A stretch of 64,000 nucleotides of DNA from Lingula anatina (GCF_001039355.2 NW_019775521.1:123684-187683), one strand, 5' to 3'; shown: positions 21,651-34,969, counted from the first letter of the stretch. Made by a program: numbers and translations. The notes: generated from the letters alone by a model not told the origin.

Positions 21651-23100
21651 AGCTCTCTCTCACCCACGGCTGGATATATACTCTGTGTGATCAACCATGT
21701 GGCTCCTTGCCAGCTTCTGTAAACAGTCTGCCAGTCATTACTCCACCCCTTGGACAGGAAACTCAGCGATGACGTCTGCTTTGGAAAATACATTTTAGAT
21801 AAAATGGAACATTTTTTTTTCCACGTGGACTTAGTTGGTGTTTATTTCTGGATGGATATATCAGTGAGGAGACTGAGTTGTGATGTTATATTGGGACATT
21901 TAGTTGCATGATAATTGTTGTTGTTTTTTTGTGCTTAGATTATTTTGCCAGGTAGTTTATTTATGTTTGGAGAGTATGCTTGGGTAACGTTTTCCAGACA
22001 ATGTGGGCAGAGTTAGAGTAGACACATAGGGAGCACTGCTGGAGGAGGAAGTCCGATTTTTTTTTTAGTTTCATTTTATAATGAGAAATATTTTTTGAAT
22101 GAACAATAAAATTTAAATGCTCTAGTAAAACATGTCATTTCCTCTAGAAAAGAAAATGGATTATGTAAGCCATAAAAGGATATTTCAGATCGTTTGTGTT
22201 ACATTCAAAGATACACACTTCCATACTGATAATTAACTACAAAATGTATGTAGGAGTCAACATATTTTTAAGAATCAAAAATTGGTTTAAAAACACAATG
22301 GGATGTGTTTTAATGCTATGGATATGACAGCTTGAAGCATTATTTTATTTTATATAAAAAAGTTTTACCTCTCAAAGATAGACAAGTATGGAGATCTAGA
22401 GCTTTACGATATATACTTTCCACGAGGTGTGTATTTCTGGTAAAAAAAAAAAGAAAGATTTTCTAAATGCCACACTGAAAATTGAAACTTGTCAACTATG
22501 CAGAGGAAACAAATTGCACACATATTTCTTGCTGCTACTGTAGGGGACATTTGGCTGCTTTAATACTTTAAGGAACACATAACTACTTCAATAGAGCCTT
22601 TTGCACTTCTTTGACAACTGTAACATGTATTTAGACCTAAAAGATAATAAGTTGAATATATGAATTGCCTTGTGCCATATCTTTTGGGCCTTTTTTAATA
22701 ACCATTATTTGTATGGGTCATATTATAATACATTGTTGGATAATTTGATTTAAAAAATATCGATGACCCCTTATATTTAATAGCCTAGGGCTCTTTGTTA
22801 CAAAAAACAGCCGAAAAATGTATTCCTGCAAGTAGAGCTTCTGTGAAAGATCTTTATAAGGAATACAATTTCAGTTAGTTCAACTGTTTTTTACTGAAAA
22901 AGAATGAACATATTGTTTTGGTATGTCTTTCAACACTGGTAGACATAACTTAGGCTTAGAGAATGTCAATTGAAGTCACATAAGATGTTACAATAGTATC
23001 ATGTGTCATGAACTTTCGAGTAGTGAGTGACACAGGGTAAAGGTACACGTGTACCCCAGCGAGGTTATTAACACAGCACTTTTTCTGGTTATATCTACTT

Positions 23101-23105
<5 letters not shown>

Positions 23106-23138
<33 letters not shown>
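23106..23138. repeat. (TC)n microsatellite
   Basis: About 16 uninterrupted TC units. Confidence 0.9.
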
Positions 23139-23142
<4 letters not shown>

Positions 23143-25064
23143 GTGTTTTTTGTCAACAGATGCATGCATACATATCTTTTCTATGCAGTCTGCACAGCAT
23201 TTTAAAATTTAGATACACATTTCTGTCAGCTACAATCTATCTTTCACCTTGACATTTTATCTGAGCATGCAGGGGCTCATTTCTGAAACAATTTTTCTAC
23301 CTAACCAAAAAATGCTTAATCTAGCTTGAAAGTATAAAATTGCATAATTGAGGTATTTGAAATTTGCGAATTATTACCATAGTATGAAGGACACCAGTGT
23401 ATTTTCTCAGGCTCCAAAATCTAGTCTAAGACCTATCAGGTACTGCTGTTGACTTTGGCAAGGTGGGAAATAGTAAACATAAGGGATATATATAAATCAC
23501 TTCTGGATAAATAAATCTCTGATCTAGAGCAGCTTGTATACCGATACACACTATTAGGGATAAACAGTCTTTACCGATACACATTGACAAACTGAAAACT
23601 TTAAACCAGGCATTTTTGGTGGAGGGTCACCCAAATGTACCCACCCATCCCCCCCCCCCCCTCCCCCCCCCCTGCTTGACACAGTCCATTGATTAACAAA
23701 CAGGAAGGAGTGAAACTGAGCAGCATAATTAGTTCAAGTCTATACTGGTACATTAAAGACCTCTCAAAGCATACCGATACATATCGTATTCACTTATGAT
23801 GTGAATATGACCTGTATTCAAAATATGCTGTGTTCATTCTATCATATCAGATGAACATGACACTGAGGCCAAGATCAAACCAAAAGGTGATTAGATATTG
23901 AGAGGGGGGGGAGTATGGGATGTCAACATTTTTTTCGGCAAGGACAGTCATAATATTGGCATAATGATAAAGGTATCTTCCAAGAAAATTCTGTATTCTG
24001 GAAGGCCCCACATACCAGATTTATCTACATTTGTTTAAATAGTAAAACCTATATAGTCATCACTTTTATGTGGTGCAGTTTATAAAAAGTATGATTTTGG
24101 AAAATGAATCTGCATATGCAAAGTCATATACGTAGCTAGAGATTATGTGAAACTGATAATAAGAATTTTGCATAATGCTGATTACTGTTGAAATCACAAT
24201 CAAAAGCTTCAAAAACTAAATGCCAGAAAGCAAAACTGATTCAGTCTGCATAGTATAGCCTTGAATCTCTTGATTTAAAAGATAATATAATTCAAATGTA
24301 GGAAAATTAAAGTAAACATTTTAACTGACCACTAATGGAATGAAGTTGATTTGTGAATCGTGTAATTCATGGCTGTAGATAAAGGAAGTGATTTTAGCCC
24401 CTGTGTGTTGATTTGCCCTCCACTTGCACCAACAACAATCCCCGCAAAAAAGATGTTTCAGTTTATCTCCCAGCCCCCACCTGTAAGACATGGAGCACAA
24501 CAAACTTCCTTAAGTAACCAACAACAAAACCTCTCTGACGTCGTCAAAGTCTGACCATTTTCAGTTTTGGTAGAATCTTGACAGGAGTGGAATTACCTCA
24601 TGGATGGGTTTCAGATGTGAGGAAGAAACTTGAGGTAGAACGTTGAGTAAAATCACGTGTGTGGAGTGTAACGGCCAACGTGGTTGCATACCATACACGA
24701 CCTTACACGTGCTCTCTTTTTTTCCCATTTTGTTTTTACAAAGATTATATCTTTCCTCGTTGGTTGCAGAGCTTTTGAACTGTTTTGGCTTGTTTCTAGC
24801 TGTGCAAATAATTGAATAAAAAAGCACCTTAACATAAACATGGCCGTATACTGGTCTGTACATGTATATGTATAGGCAAGTTTGAAATTTCTGATTTGCG
24901 TAACAAAGCCGTAGGTGTTTTACCTTTAGAATAAATAAAGTCATGTAAAATAATAGTAATACAAACATGGTATTTATAACTGTTCAATAATATATACATA
25001 TAATTATGTTATTAGGAGACTTACTATATAACAGTTAGGGAACATGAATTAGAAGTATAAATGC

Positions 25065-25078
25065 ATTATTATTATTAT

Positions 25079-25118
<40 letters not shown>
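25065..25118. repeat. (ATT)n(AGT)n trinucleotide repeat
   Basis: About five ATT units run into about twelve AGT units. Confidence 0.9.
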
Positions 25119-25788
25119 TGCTGTTTTAAATCTGCACATACACTGTTACATTTTAATGTCTGGTTAAGTTTCAATCCATGTAACTTAGGAATACTGACAA
25201 CATGTTCAGGCATAGATGACTTAATTAATATGCATGTATAGATCAACAAAAGTTTCTTTATGACCGTGTAGGAACTTTGGTATGCATAATTCTCCCACTC
25301 CATTGTTGAATTAGTGGTCATAGTCTGACGGCCGTCCGTCTGCTCCTAAAATCCTCGTCATAATTTCATGTCTCAGGGTGTTATCACAGATGATCAAAAC
25401 CACAAAATGTTGGCTAGTTCTGCGGCTGGCGAAGGCAGGAGAGACTGGGACGAGGAACGGACAAGGTAGAGGCTTTGTGGTCGATGGAATAGCTGTGGTT
25501 ATTGGCAATGTTTGTGATGTGCAGGGTGGCGTTCTTTGATGCCATGCTTGTGGTCTGAGGGTCAGGTTGGTATTACGGCTACTGAATAAATATAACAAGG
25601 TGGTGATAGCTCTGTCATGTAACTATGTGGTGAAGATGGGCTTTACTGCTGAAAAAGAGGAACAAATGTAAAAAAGAAAAAGAAATTACAATAAATTAAA
25701 AGAAAATTAACAAAAAGGCACAGCCCTGAGGTGATCTGAATTGAAAACAAAAAATAAATTATAGCCTGGGCAGAGTAACTATGTTATT

Positions 25789-25789
25789 N
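25789..25789. other. Single N, probable contig join
   Basis: One N with no repeat of flanking sequence visible around it. Given the other two cases, order across it may also be uncertain. Confidence 0.6.
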
Positions 25790-27237
25790 AGAGATAGGTT
25801 CATAGTTATTCTTGAACTTGAATATGAAGTCATATACTGGCAATTTACTGTGACCTTGAAATTGACCCTTGACCTACCTTACGAAGAACTTAAATTTGAT
25901 TGTACCATATATGTTTTTTGCAATAGTTTAAAAATTCTTGTTGATTGCATTTTTACAGCTTGTCAAGCACAAAACTGGTGGCTGTGTCCCTTATTTTGTG
26001 TATGTGGGGGTCTATACGAATGCGCTTGCTCCAGCTGGTGGTACAATATTCGGAGGCGGTATCGCCTCTCTGATCCTCTAGTTATATATTTAACAGTCAT
26101 ATCCAAATCATGAAGACCTTTTTTATCCACTGAAAAAAAAATTACATAAATATTTTGCCTTGTAATGAAATTATGGGCTGATAGGTTGAATTTTCCCATA
26201 TTATGTCAACAAGAATTAATGAGAGGGTTATGTTTTTGGTTATTTTGTACATGTTACAGTACACTGAGTGTGTCTTTAATGATGTGTGAAAATGACATTT
26301 GATATTTGGCTTCCTTGTTATCATTACAAATAAGATTTACAGAGCTGGGGATCTTCATTTTGTCAAGTTGCCTATATACACTGTTATGTACACTCCCTTC
26401 AATGAAAGCTAAGGCTTACAGACAGGAACTATTCCACGATTTACATTTACCTCCTCCCTATGAGAAAAAAAAACTCTGGCTTTGATAAGGATCAATGTTT
26501 TTTTTTAATTTGAATAAATTTTATAGTTTAAATATTATATAAGAATCTTTTTTTGAAAAATAAATAGGAACCCAGTACATTACACATGGTTTTTACTATT
26601 TATTACAGTAATTATAAGAATTGTCATGGAAATTACTTCAATATATCACATGTAAATTAATGAACAGAATAATGAATAGAAAAATAATTAGAGTAAATTT
26701 CAAAAAAGCTTGATTCACATGAAATTTGATCTAGCTTATTTAATGACCATCTCTCCTCTCCCATTTTCCCATGGCCCCACCCCACTTCAAATTATCAAAA
26801 AAAAAAAAGGACTTAAAACTTTAAATGAGAAACACTAATTACATTAAATGCATTTTTGGACCAGACAGTTTAGAGTACTAGATTATTGGAGGATATGGGG
26901 AAGATCCTGCTGGCATGGGCCCGCTGGCACATGAAGCTCAGTCCAGGAAACAGTTGCTAAAAGACTTGACCAGGTTCCAGTTTACCTGGCAACAAGGTCA
27001 TATAATGGGCCGGGGGGGGGGGGGGGGGGGGTCATTGCAGTGACTGTGATATTGTAGGTACAATCCTTGGTAGTGAACTGTGTCCTGGTATTTGATAGGA
27101 TAGGTCCATTCACCTGTACTTCTTTCCTTTACATGTGTGCATGTTGTTGCGTGAGATATTTTCATCATCATCTACTATTCTGCCCACCTGTCCTTAAATT
27201 CCACACCATTAGTTCATTTTTTTTTTTTTTTTTTTTT

Positions 27238-27370
27238 GAAAAAGTGGACTTTTTACCCTTTAAGTTGAATCCACTTGATAAATGACACACATAGAACCTA
27301 GATTGAATTTTGATTCAGAGAGAACTATTTTCCAGCCAAAAGAGCTGCACTTTCAAACTCTCCATCCCTT
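27238..27370 (+). mobile_element. CAGGCC-ended MITE, degraded fragment
   Basis: gaaaaagtggactttttacc, gaacctagattgaattttga and ttttccagccaaaagagctgc match the interior of the intact copies. A poly-T run replaces the 5' end. Confidence 0.55.
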
Positions 27371-30300
27371 GCATGCAGACATAAACTATGTCATTATTTG
27401 TGATGAGTGAATGTTGCCAGCCCAGCAGAAATCCACCTGTAGTGAGTGAATGTTTTGTTTTTTTTTTTTTTAAATCTGTGTAGAAGTGGTTTGTGTAGAA
27501 GGCAACTGGATAATTACCACAACCTAGAGAAAATATTAAATACAAACTGCAGAGCCCTTTTTATAGTTTCAACTCAGTAAATTCACTCAGGAAAACCTCT
27601 TTCACTTTGTCTTTGATATTTTTTATTTAATTTTCTTTTGCCAGGGTATACTATTTGTATTATTTAGTTCCCAACATGTGCCTGCTACATGTATATGTAC
27701 TCTAAGGATTTGGGAACTGTTTTAGTTATTTTATAATGATGAACCTGTTTTTGGACTTAGGTTGCTTGCAGGACACTTTGTTTATAAAGGTTAATTCAAT
27801 GTAAAACAGTCCAGGATGGTTGGTGAATATTTCCTAGAAACAGCCAGGAAAGAGAAGATTGGTACCTTTCTATTCTGACTCCAAGTTGTTGGAAAATTAT
27901 CTGGTTAGTAGATCAGTATGTATGCCTGCAGGAAATTGCTGATAACTGGACAATTGATATTTAATTTCATTACTGAAGTGATTTTCTAACAACGTCCATA
28001 AAATGGATCGGTTTGAATGTCCTGTTAATTGGAAACAAGTGGAATTTGATATATAATCTTACCTTAGATCTGGACAACTACATAAAGAAAATGGGAGAAC
28101 AAAGTACTATTACTTTTAGCTTAATACAATCTGGTCTAAAACACCTTAATCGGTGATTTAGTAAATTTATGTTGTACATGCAAATTCTTAAGTATGGTTA
28201 CACGTACTGATGTTAGACATACATTTTATTTGTAAGGTGGAAATGTTGAGTGATCTTCCACCTTCAACCATTTTGGTTTTAAATTTTAAGAAATTATATA
28301 AGGGATGTTTGGGTATATAAGTGTGTGGATTGTGTAGAAAAAGATAACCACTGTGTGTATAATAGAAAAATATACCACTTTGCCCATTATGTGTTAGATG
28401 GAAATGTTGAATCATCTTATTTTAGTTTCAAATTTGGACAAAAAAATACACATGGGAATTTTGCTTGAATGAATATTTCACTTTTAAAATGTTCACATGT
28501 TAGAAAAAAAGAACTTTTTATAAAAAGGAAATGTTGAATTCCTTTACCACAACATTCTAATCAGGCCAGACTTATGAACCAATCATATTAGTTCAGTATT
28601 AACAGATGACAGAAAAAAGTCCTGACCTAATACCCCAATACCTTCAGTGGTAGTCGCATTGCCAGAATATTTTAGTCAGCTACTGTAAGATTAGTCAGAA
28701 TTACTCATTTTTAAGGCCAATTTTTATTACCTTATCACATGTGTAGTTACCACTAAGTGGGGTAAAGAAATTACTGTTAATGTTAATTAACTGACAGGAA
28801 TAGAGGAAGAAATATTGGCAAGAAATGGTCTTTGAATTGGATTTTGATCTTGTTTTCTACATAAATATACTTTTTTATTCTAGTCAAATTCCCTGGCCCT
28901 TGTTCAGTCATTCTAAATATGTTAACCAAAGGCATATTTTAATATTATTCATCTTTTTTTATTTTGGCATCTCATATTAATTCCTTACCCTCTTTCTTGA
29001 TTTAAGGCTTCTATTAAGAAATTCTTCATCAAGTGAGATACTGGTAGCATACAAAACCTATCAATGCAAACTGCCACTTCCCTATTTTGATACCAAAAAT
29101 TTACCCCAATGTCTTAACAGACTAAGTAAATAAGATATTTGAATTGGTAAGAAGAGTTTTTTTTTTCTTGTTCAGAATGCTTTTGTTGGCCTCATGGGCT
29201 AAATATTGTACTTACACCTACTTATGATATTATAAATGTATTATTTATACAGATTTCTAGCATTTCTTTTTATTTTACGTATCTATTTTTAAAAAATTCT
29301 CTCTCATTGACTACACACAGCCAAATACAGCTGTTACATTTGATAATGTCCTGTACTATTAGTCATAATTGTCCAAATTTTTAATGGTTGTGTTTTTCAG
29401 CCTCTGCCACCTTATTTTTAGCTGACCTTTTACGTTTAAAGAGAAAGGTTAAGATTTCACAGATGTTGGCCTCAGTATTTTATTGTTTGATGTGCTGTAA
29501 TATCTTACTCACCGTTGAAGAGATTTTAATTGGACCCAATTAAGTTCAGTTCATAATATTTCTGAATAATGGAATTTTACATCATTTATGAGACACCCAC
29601 ATGTGCAGTTGATATTTGTTTGTCACCGTTAATTTTGCCAAAATTTAAACTTACTCATAAAAGAAAAGATATTATTTAAACATTCTGTGTGCTTTTCTGG
29701 ACATCGACCAGATTTTCTGGGGAGGAAAATTCCTAAACTACGTAGCACTAATGAGTGGCCAGTGGGCGAGGCTACAAACAGTTTGATTTATTGATGGAAG
29801 TCATATCTAAATTCTGTAGGAATTTAGGCATAAACACATTGTTTAATGTCTACATACATGTCATCCTTTTTAAGTTTGCTCATCCTCGGATGTAAGCAGT
29901 AAAGGAAGTTTAGTTTTATGATAGATTTTTTACTCCGCCCTGGAACTACGCAAACCAAATGTTGCATGATGGTGGTGGGAGAGTTGCAAAGGAACACAAA
30001 ATCTTTCTGCTTCCTGCTCTTTCTTTTTGAATGAAAACTGTCCAGTATCCAGGCAAATATCTGTAAATTTTCACAGTATCATATTTCTATAATGGTATCT
30101 GAGCCTTGTTAGTAGTAGCATGAAATACATGATGAGCAGTTTTCAATTGCATCATTGACAAATTTATGGCATTTACCCACAATCACTCTAATTCCACTTT
30201 TTTCTTTTAAAATAAGCAGAATAAATGGTTACATGCATTCCTCACACTGGGTACATTCCTTTTAAGGAATAACAATTTCCTTATTAATAGGCTGTTGTAT

Positions 30301-30677
30301 TTATCCCCCCCCCCCCCAGAGCCCCATATAGAGCTGAGCATCTTTTGTACTTGCATTTTTCAAGCTATATTATTTTTTTCTTAAGTTCCATTTCTGCTTG
30401 TTTAACAAGGATGAAACATACTTTTAAGCAGTAAGCACTGAGTCTGTCTACTTATCCAATACCTGTAGATTATAATTAGCCCAAAGACTGAGAAAATCAT
30501 GTAATATATTAAGTAATATCTAATCACACAAAGGATCCATTCCATTAGCAAGATCTGAGAGACCTTTAAGAATATTAGGGCCCAATGACAAATATACGAG
30601 AAAAAGTCCCACAATACTCCAGTAGAGGAGCCCCCTTACTTGTGCTATATTTGCTCCTTATAATAACAGATTTAAGG

Positions 30678-30709
<32 letters not shown>

Positions 30710-31171
30710 GGGCTAGTTGGTGTATATTCAGTATGGATATGAATTTAGTACATGGCACCAAAATATGGACACAGTAAAGTCTTTTTTCAGTTTTTATCCT
30801 GGTGTATTTTAGAACAACCAGTACAAATCGTGAAAGGTCATGAAATTGGTAGCTTCGGCCTCAGTGAGTCAGAGATCCAAAAATGTAATGAAATTACAAC
30901 ATGTAGTCCATGTACTAGGGTGAAGCTTCTGTTTTAAATGTGTGTGTTTTGGAAAGAGGCGAGTGAGTCACCAGCACAGAGCAGGTAGATACGGGAGTAC
31001 TAGAACTCTGGAAGAGTATTTTGGAGGTTGATACCCTTAGAGGTGTGGGATTTAAATCACTGGTCCATTTTTAGATTTAATTACTTTTCCTCCAAAGTCA
31101 CAGGAAGTTATTTTTTATGGTTTAAGGTAATGTTGATGATGGATATGCATAAGCTCCACTTGGTTGATATA

Positions 31172-31463
31172 CAGAATCATTTGTGCATACAATTGTAAAA
31201 AAACATACATCAAAGACAGTGCAATTTTTTATGATTATTATGTGTATGTCATTGATCAATGTTGGAGTGTATGATGAACAACCTAAACCCCTGAAATTAA
31301 TGTGCATATAATAATAATAATAATAATAANCAGAATCATTTGTGCATACAATTGTAAAAAACATACATCAAAGACAGTGCAATTTTTTATGATTATTATG
31401 TGTATGTCATTGATCAATGTTGGAGTGTATGATGAACAACCTAAACCCCTGAAATTAATGTGC

Positions 31464-31509
<46 letters not shown>
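31172..31509. repeat. ~158-bp direct repeat flanking a single N
   Basis: 31172-31329 and 31331 onward are almost identical, differing by one A in a homopolymer and in ATA-repeat length, and are separated only by the N at 31330. This is the pattern of overlapping contig ends placed side by side. Confidence 0.92.
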
Positions 31510-31944
31510 TTTTATAAGTAATGAAAATATTCATTTAGAGTTAGTTAATATAATGCGTGAAGCATGAATATTGTTGTTGTAAATGGTTAAAATATGTGAT
31601 ACAGTTCAGATACTGTTGCCTCATAATAAATGAACAGAGTATTGAATTGCAATTTCTTTGATTTCAATTAAGATATATTTGGTTTGATATAGTTCTAGAC
31701 TTGCCATAGTAAAATATTACAAGAATTCTTTTCAGTAGAACTGTATGAATGCCATAAACCATCCACTATATGTATATGAAATTTTTCATGTTTTGTTATC
31801 ATCTTATTCTATTTTAATTCATCAACTTTTTTAATCATTTGATTGCTTTTCATGTTGCAGCATGTCTAAATGTCAAACTGGCAATGTTTCAAATGGATTT
31901 ATTTTTCATAATGTTAATATTAAAGATTTGTCTGTTCATTTCAG

Positions 31945-32007
31945 CTGGTGACCCCCAAATTTCCTGTGGTAGTAAAAATAGGACATGCTCACCAAGGAGT
32001 AGGGAAA
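31945..32007 (+). CDS. Syn: Synapsin exon a (C domain, VVVKIGHAH block)
   Basis: A 63-nt exon, phase 0 at both ends, follows the acceptor ttcatttcag and precedes donor gtaagt. It encodes [21 protein letters not shown] up to residue 20-21, a segment of the nucleotide-binding C domain. It is the first exon right of the large TIMP-bearing intron. Confidence 0.95.
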
Positions 32008-34842
32008 GTAAGTACTGAGTTTGAATATTTACACTGTAGAATTTGATATTCATGTGCATATTTTTTCTGTAACTAATATATTTTAATCTTAGAAGAATTA
32101 TATAGAAAGACAGAGAGAGAGAACAGAACTTTTTGTTAAGAAATGTAGTTGTAAGATGCAGATTTTGCAAAAAAAAAGATATGTCTTATACAGGGTACAT
32201 ACATGATACATTGTATATTTGACTAATTTGTAAAAAAATTGATGAACAAGTCATAGATGAAAAATTTACTATTATTCATTAATCAAGACTATTAAACTTA
32301 TACCTTTTTTCTCAAGTTCCTGTTTAATTTGTAAAAAGTGTCATGTTTTTATTTGAAATTACATATTACTGTTATCATTAATTTTCAGACCAAACTTGAA
32401 AGTCAGTAAACCAAAAAATATTAAATTAGTTGAATTTCTTTATTTAAACAAAGAAAGTAGATGGGAATTAAACTTCCTTGTTTTACTTAAACATGTCCTG
32501 TTATTTTAGACTGAATTTGAAAATCATTAGCGATCTTAACTTCCTTGTTTTAAGTGAACACCTGTTGTTATAGATTAAATGTGAAAATCACTATGACTAC
32601 CAAGATGTGGCTAGTGTGGTAGCTGTCACCAACTGTTACTCCACCACCGAGCCCTACATAGATGGCAAATATGACATCCATGTACAGAAAATAGGAAATA
32701 ATTACAAGGCATACATGTGAGGATGCCCTTTCTTTTCTCTCTATTTAATCTAGACTAGCTCTGTTACATCTTTTTTATCCTGTAAAACTTGTTGACGTCT
32801 CTAGTTCAGACTTTATTTTTAATGAATTAAAATTTCAAAAAGTTCACATGAGTTGTACCTACTAGAACTACAGTAGTAAGTTGTAAATTTTTCATATGAT
32901 ATGAAGTGATAAAATAGAATATGGATGGGAAGGATATTATGGAGGGGTACATGTGCAGACTTATATACATTTACATTAGATTTGACTTAATGTATATGAA
33001 ACTGAAAATGACCAAATGTATTTAAAAGTTTTTATAAATAAAAATAAATTTAGTAACAATTGTTTTATTAAGTTTTATATAATAATATTATCTCATCTAC
33101 ATGTATGTCACTGTTGTTGTTGTATCCAGGAGGAAGTCTATCTCAGGTAACTGGAAAGCCAACACAGGTTCAGCCATGCTGGAACAGATTGCCATGAATG
33201 ACAAGTAAGTTGAAGTCCATCTGATAAAACTCTCTAACTTATATAAAATAATTGGTCCAGTTCTGAAAGGCAGAGTTTGGTAAACAATTTTGTTTAGGCT
33301 CTTTTCACATCAACCTGTACATTAATACTTTATCAATACAGGTTGTACTGGCAAATTGCGATAGAGGAGATTGAAATGGAGAAGATTGCCATTGTTTCAG
33401 AGATTGTGATATATAGTATTCTACAATCAACCCCATATTAGGACAGCCTTATTAGTGAACTGTGGCTAATTGATCAGTTTGATATATGTCCATATGTGTT
33501 ATTAGGTTCAAACTATGGGTGGATGAATGCAGCCAGTTATTTGGAGGTTTGGACATCCTAGCCGTGGAAGGAATTCAGGGCAAAGATGGGAAAGAATACA
33601 TAATTGAGGTAGGTATTGATATTATCATAGAGGTAAGTTTCGATAGGACAGACCAGCATTTGGGTTGATAACTAGGCATAGTTTAACTCAAATTCGAAAG
33701 GGTGACTGGGCAAAACCTGAAACAGTAGTATAATCAGAGATGTGAGAGGCAATTAATACAAAGTGATTTGGTAAAAACGTCATTTCTAAAGGGACTGGAT
33801 GGCATTAGACATATCGACCCAGCATGTTTAGAAAGGATTTACATTTCTACCATGATCTTTAGAGACAAGAAAAATGTATAAATTTCACTGAACATGTGAT
33901 TTATTATTATTTTAAGGTGAATGATTCTTCCATGAACCTGCTTGGCGAGTCCCAAGAGGAGGATAGAAAACTCATTGCTGACCTAGTTCTCCAAAAGCTG
34001 CAAATTCATTGTCGGCCAGTGAACAATTCTGTGCATCGAACCCCCAGCACCAGTGCCCTCTATCATTATGCTATCAATGGGAAACCTGACGTCAGCCCGC
34101 CAAAGCCTAGCCCAGCGCAAGTGCCACAATCTCTGCAACAGCAACAACACCAGCAACAACAATCCATGCAACAACAGCAACAAATGCAGCAACAGCAACA
34201 GATGCAGCAACAACATCAGCCAAGGTAAATTTTATGAAAATTGTCTGCATCATTCTTTTGTCTTTACTGCTCAGAAGGTGTTTTTATATACAAAAATTGT
34301 AATAAAATTTGAATAACAAAATTTATTCTTATTTCTACAATGAAGTATTTGTGATATATTTTAATATTATAAAAATGATATATTGGAATAAGTGTTATTA
34401 TGCCTTCTTAATGCCATTAAAATAGAATGCATAAAAGATAAATCTGTAAAAATGAATGACTGTTAAGTGTTTAGTGACAGTACCCTGAGTTTCACATCTT
34501 CAGTATAGTAAATGAGGTTTCAGAGTTTCCAGAAAGTTTTGAAACCCAGGGCAATCAGTTGGGAATATGTACAACAATTCAGTAAAGATAAAAACTGACA
34601 AGAATTAACATTCTTGGTGTAAAAAGTAGATGTGTATTGAATGAATCATTTCACACCCCCATTTCAGACCCCCACCTCCACAGCCACCCCAGGGACAGAC
34701 ACCCCACCCCCACCCCCAGGCCATGGCCAACAACCAGAGACCCAAGATGACAGAGGAAGAAGTCCTCAGAGATTTGGAGGACACTGATGACACCATGAAG
34801 AATCTAAGAAAAACCTTTGCTGGCATATTTGGAGAAATGTAA
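31945..34842 (+). CDS. Syn: Synapsin, C-terminal half (six exons, 5' end outside window)
   Basis: Synapsins coat synaptic vesicles on the cytosolic side and tether them in the presynaptic reserve pool; the central C domain has an ATP-grasp fold. Joining exons 31945-32007, 32574-32716, 33130-33204, 33506-33608, 33917-34224 and 34668-34842 gives an open frame of 288 residues ending in TAA, with consistent splice phases throughout. Recognisable blocks in order are [60 protein letters not shown] and [13 protein letters not shown], all typical of the C domain. A Gln-rich then Pro-rich linker follows. The protein ends in [15 protein letters not shown], the conserved E-type tail. The N-terminal A/B domains and first half of C must lie left of the window, beyond the intron that carries TIMP. 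Family assignment is near certain; exon borders are read from sequence and not confirmed by transcripts. Confidence 0.96.
32574..32716 (+). CDS. Syn: Synapsin exon b (C domain)
   Basis: A 143-nt exon after acceptor ttgttatag and before donor gtgagg, ending two bases into a Met codon. It encodes [16 protein letters not shown], then a [19 protein letters not shown] stretch, matching the synapsin C-domain core. Confidence 0.95.
33130..33204 (+). CDS. Syn: Synapsin exon c (C domain)
   Basis: A 75-nt exon after acceptor tgtatccag and before donor gtaagt. It encodes [19 protein letters not shown] followed by IAMND. The split codons at both ends join to Met and Lys in frame. Confidence 0.95.
33506..33608 (+). 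CDS. Syn: Synapsin exon d (C domain)
   Basis: A 103-nt exon after acceptor gtgttattag and before donor gtaggt. It encodes [16 protein letters not shown], then [18 protein letters not shown]. It ends in phase 0 directly before the Val-Asn-Asp of the next exon, completing the EVND motif. Confidence 0.95.
33917..34224 (+). CDS. Syn: Synapsin exon e (end of C domain plus polyglutamine linker)
   Basis: A 308-nt exon after acceptor ttattttaag and before donor gtaaat. The first ~35 residues ([19 protein letters not shown], then IADLVLQKL) finish the C domain. The rest is a low-complexity linker with Ser/Pro-rich sequence and a run of Gln with Met and His from about 34130 to 34219. Such variable linkers (domain D type) separate the C domain from the conserved tail in synapsins; the CAA/CAG/ATG repeat makes length polymorphism likely. 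Confidence 0.93.
34668..34842 (+). CDS. Syn: Synapsin last coding exon (Pro-rich linker and E-type C-terminus)
   Basis: The exon follows acceptor ccatttcag and runs to TAA at 34840-34842. It begins with a Pro/Gln/His-rich stretch and ends with an acidic segment ([13 protein letters not shown]) and [15 protein letters not shown]. This tail is the conserved E domain, implicated in oligomerisation and vesicle-pool maintenance in other synapsins. A cryptic donor (gtaatg) at 34839 overlaps the final Met and stop codons, so an alternative splice to a downstream exon is possible. Confidence 0.94.
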
Positions 34843-34963
34843 TGTAATTTTTACGTCTAAGTTAATATGTAATCCATTCAATATGTGTATCTGTATTATG
34901 AAACTGTAAATATCATGTGACTTTAACATATAAAATAAGGATCATACTGTATATCAATACAGA

Positions 34964-34969
34964 AATAAA
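34964..34969 (+). promoter_or_regulatory. Proximal poly(A) signal for synapsin
   Basis: AATAAA lies about 120 nt after the synapsin stop codon and would give a very short 3'UTR. Matched by eye, no transcript evidence. Confidence 0.45.

Larger units (their letters stand above)
20295..31944. other. Synapsin intron upstream of TIMP
   Basis: Long AT-rich intron sequence. Besides the candidate exon at 21538-21650 it holds microsatellites (23106-23138 CT, 25065-25118 ATT/AGT, 31467-31508 ATA), homopolymer runs (27009-27031 G, 30679-30704 A) and a MITE fragment at 27238. A locally GC-rich stretch at 25320-25590 has an ORF without recognisable homology. Confidence 0.6.
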
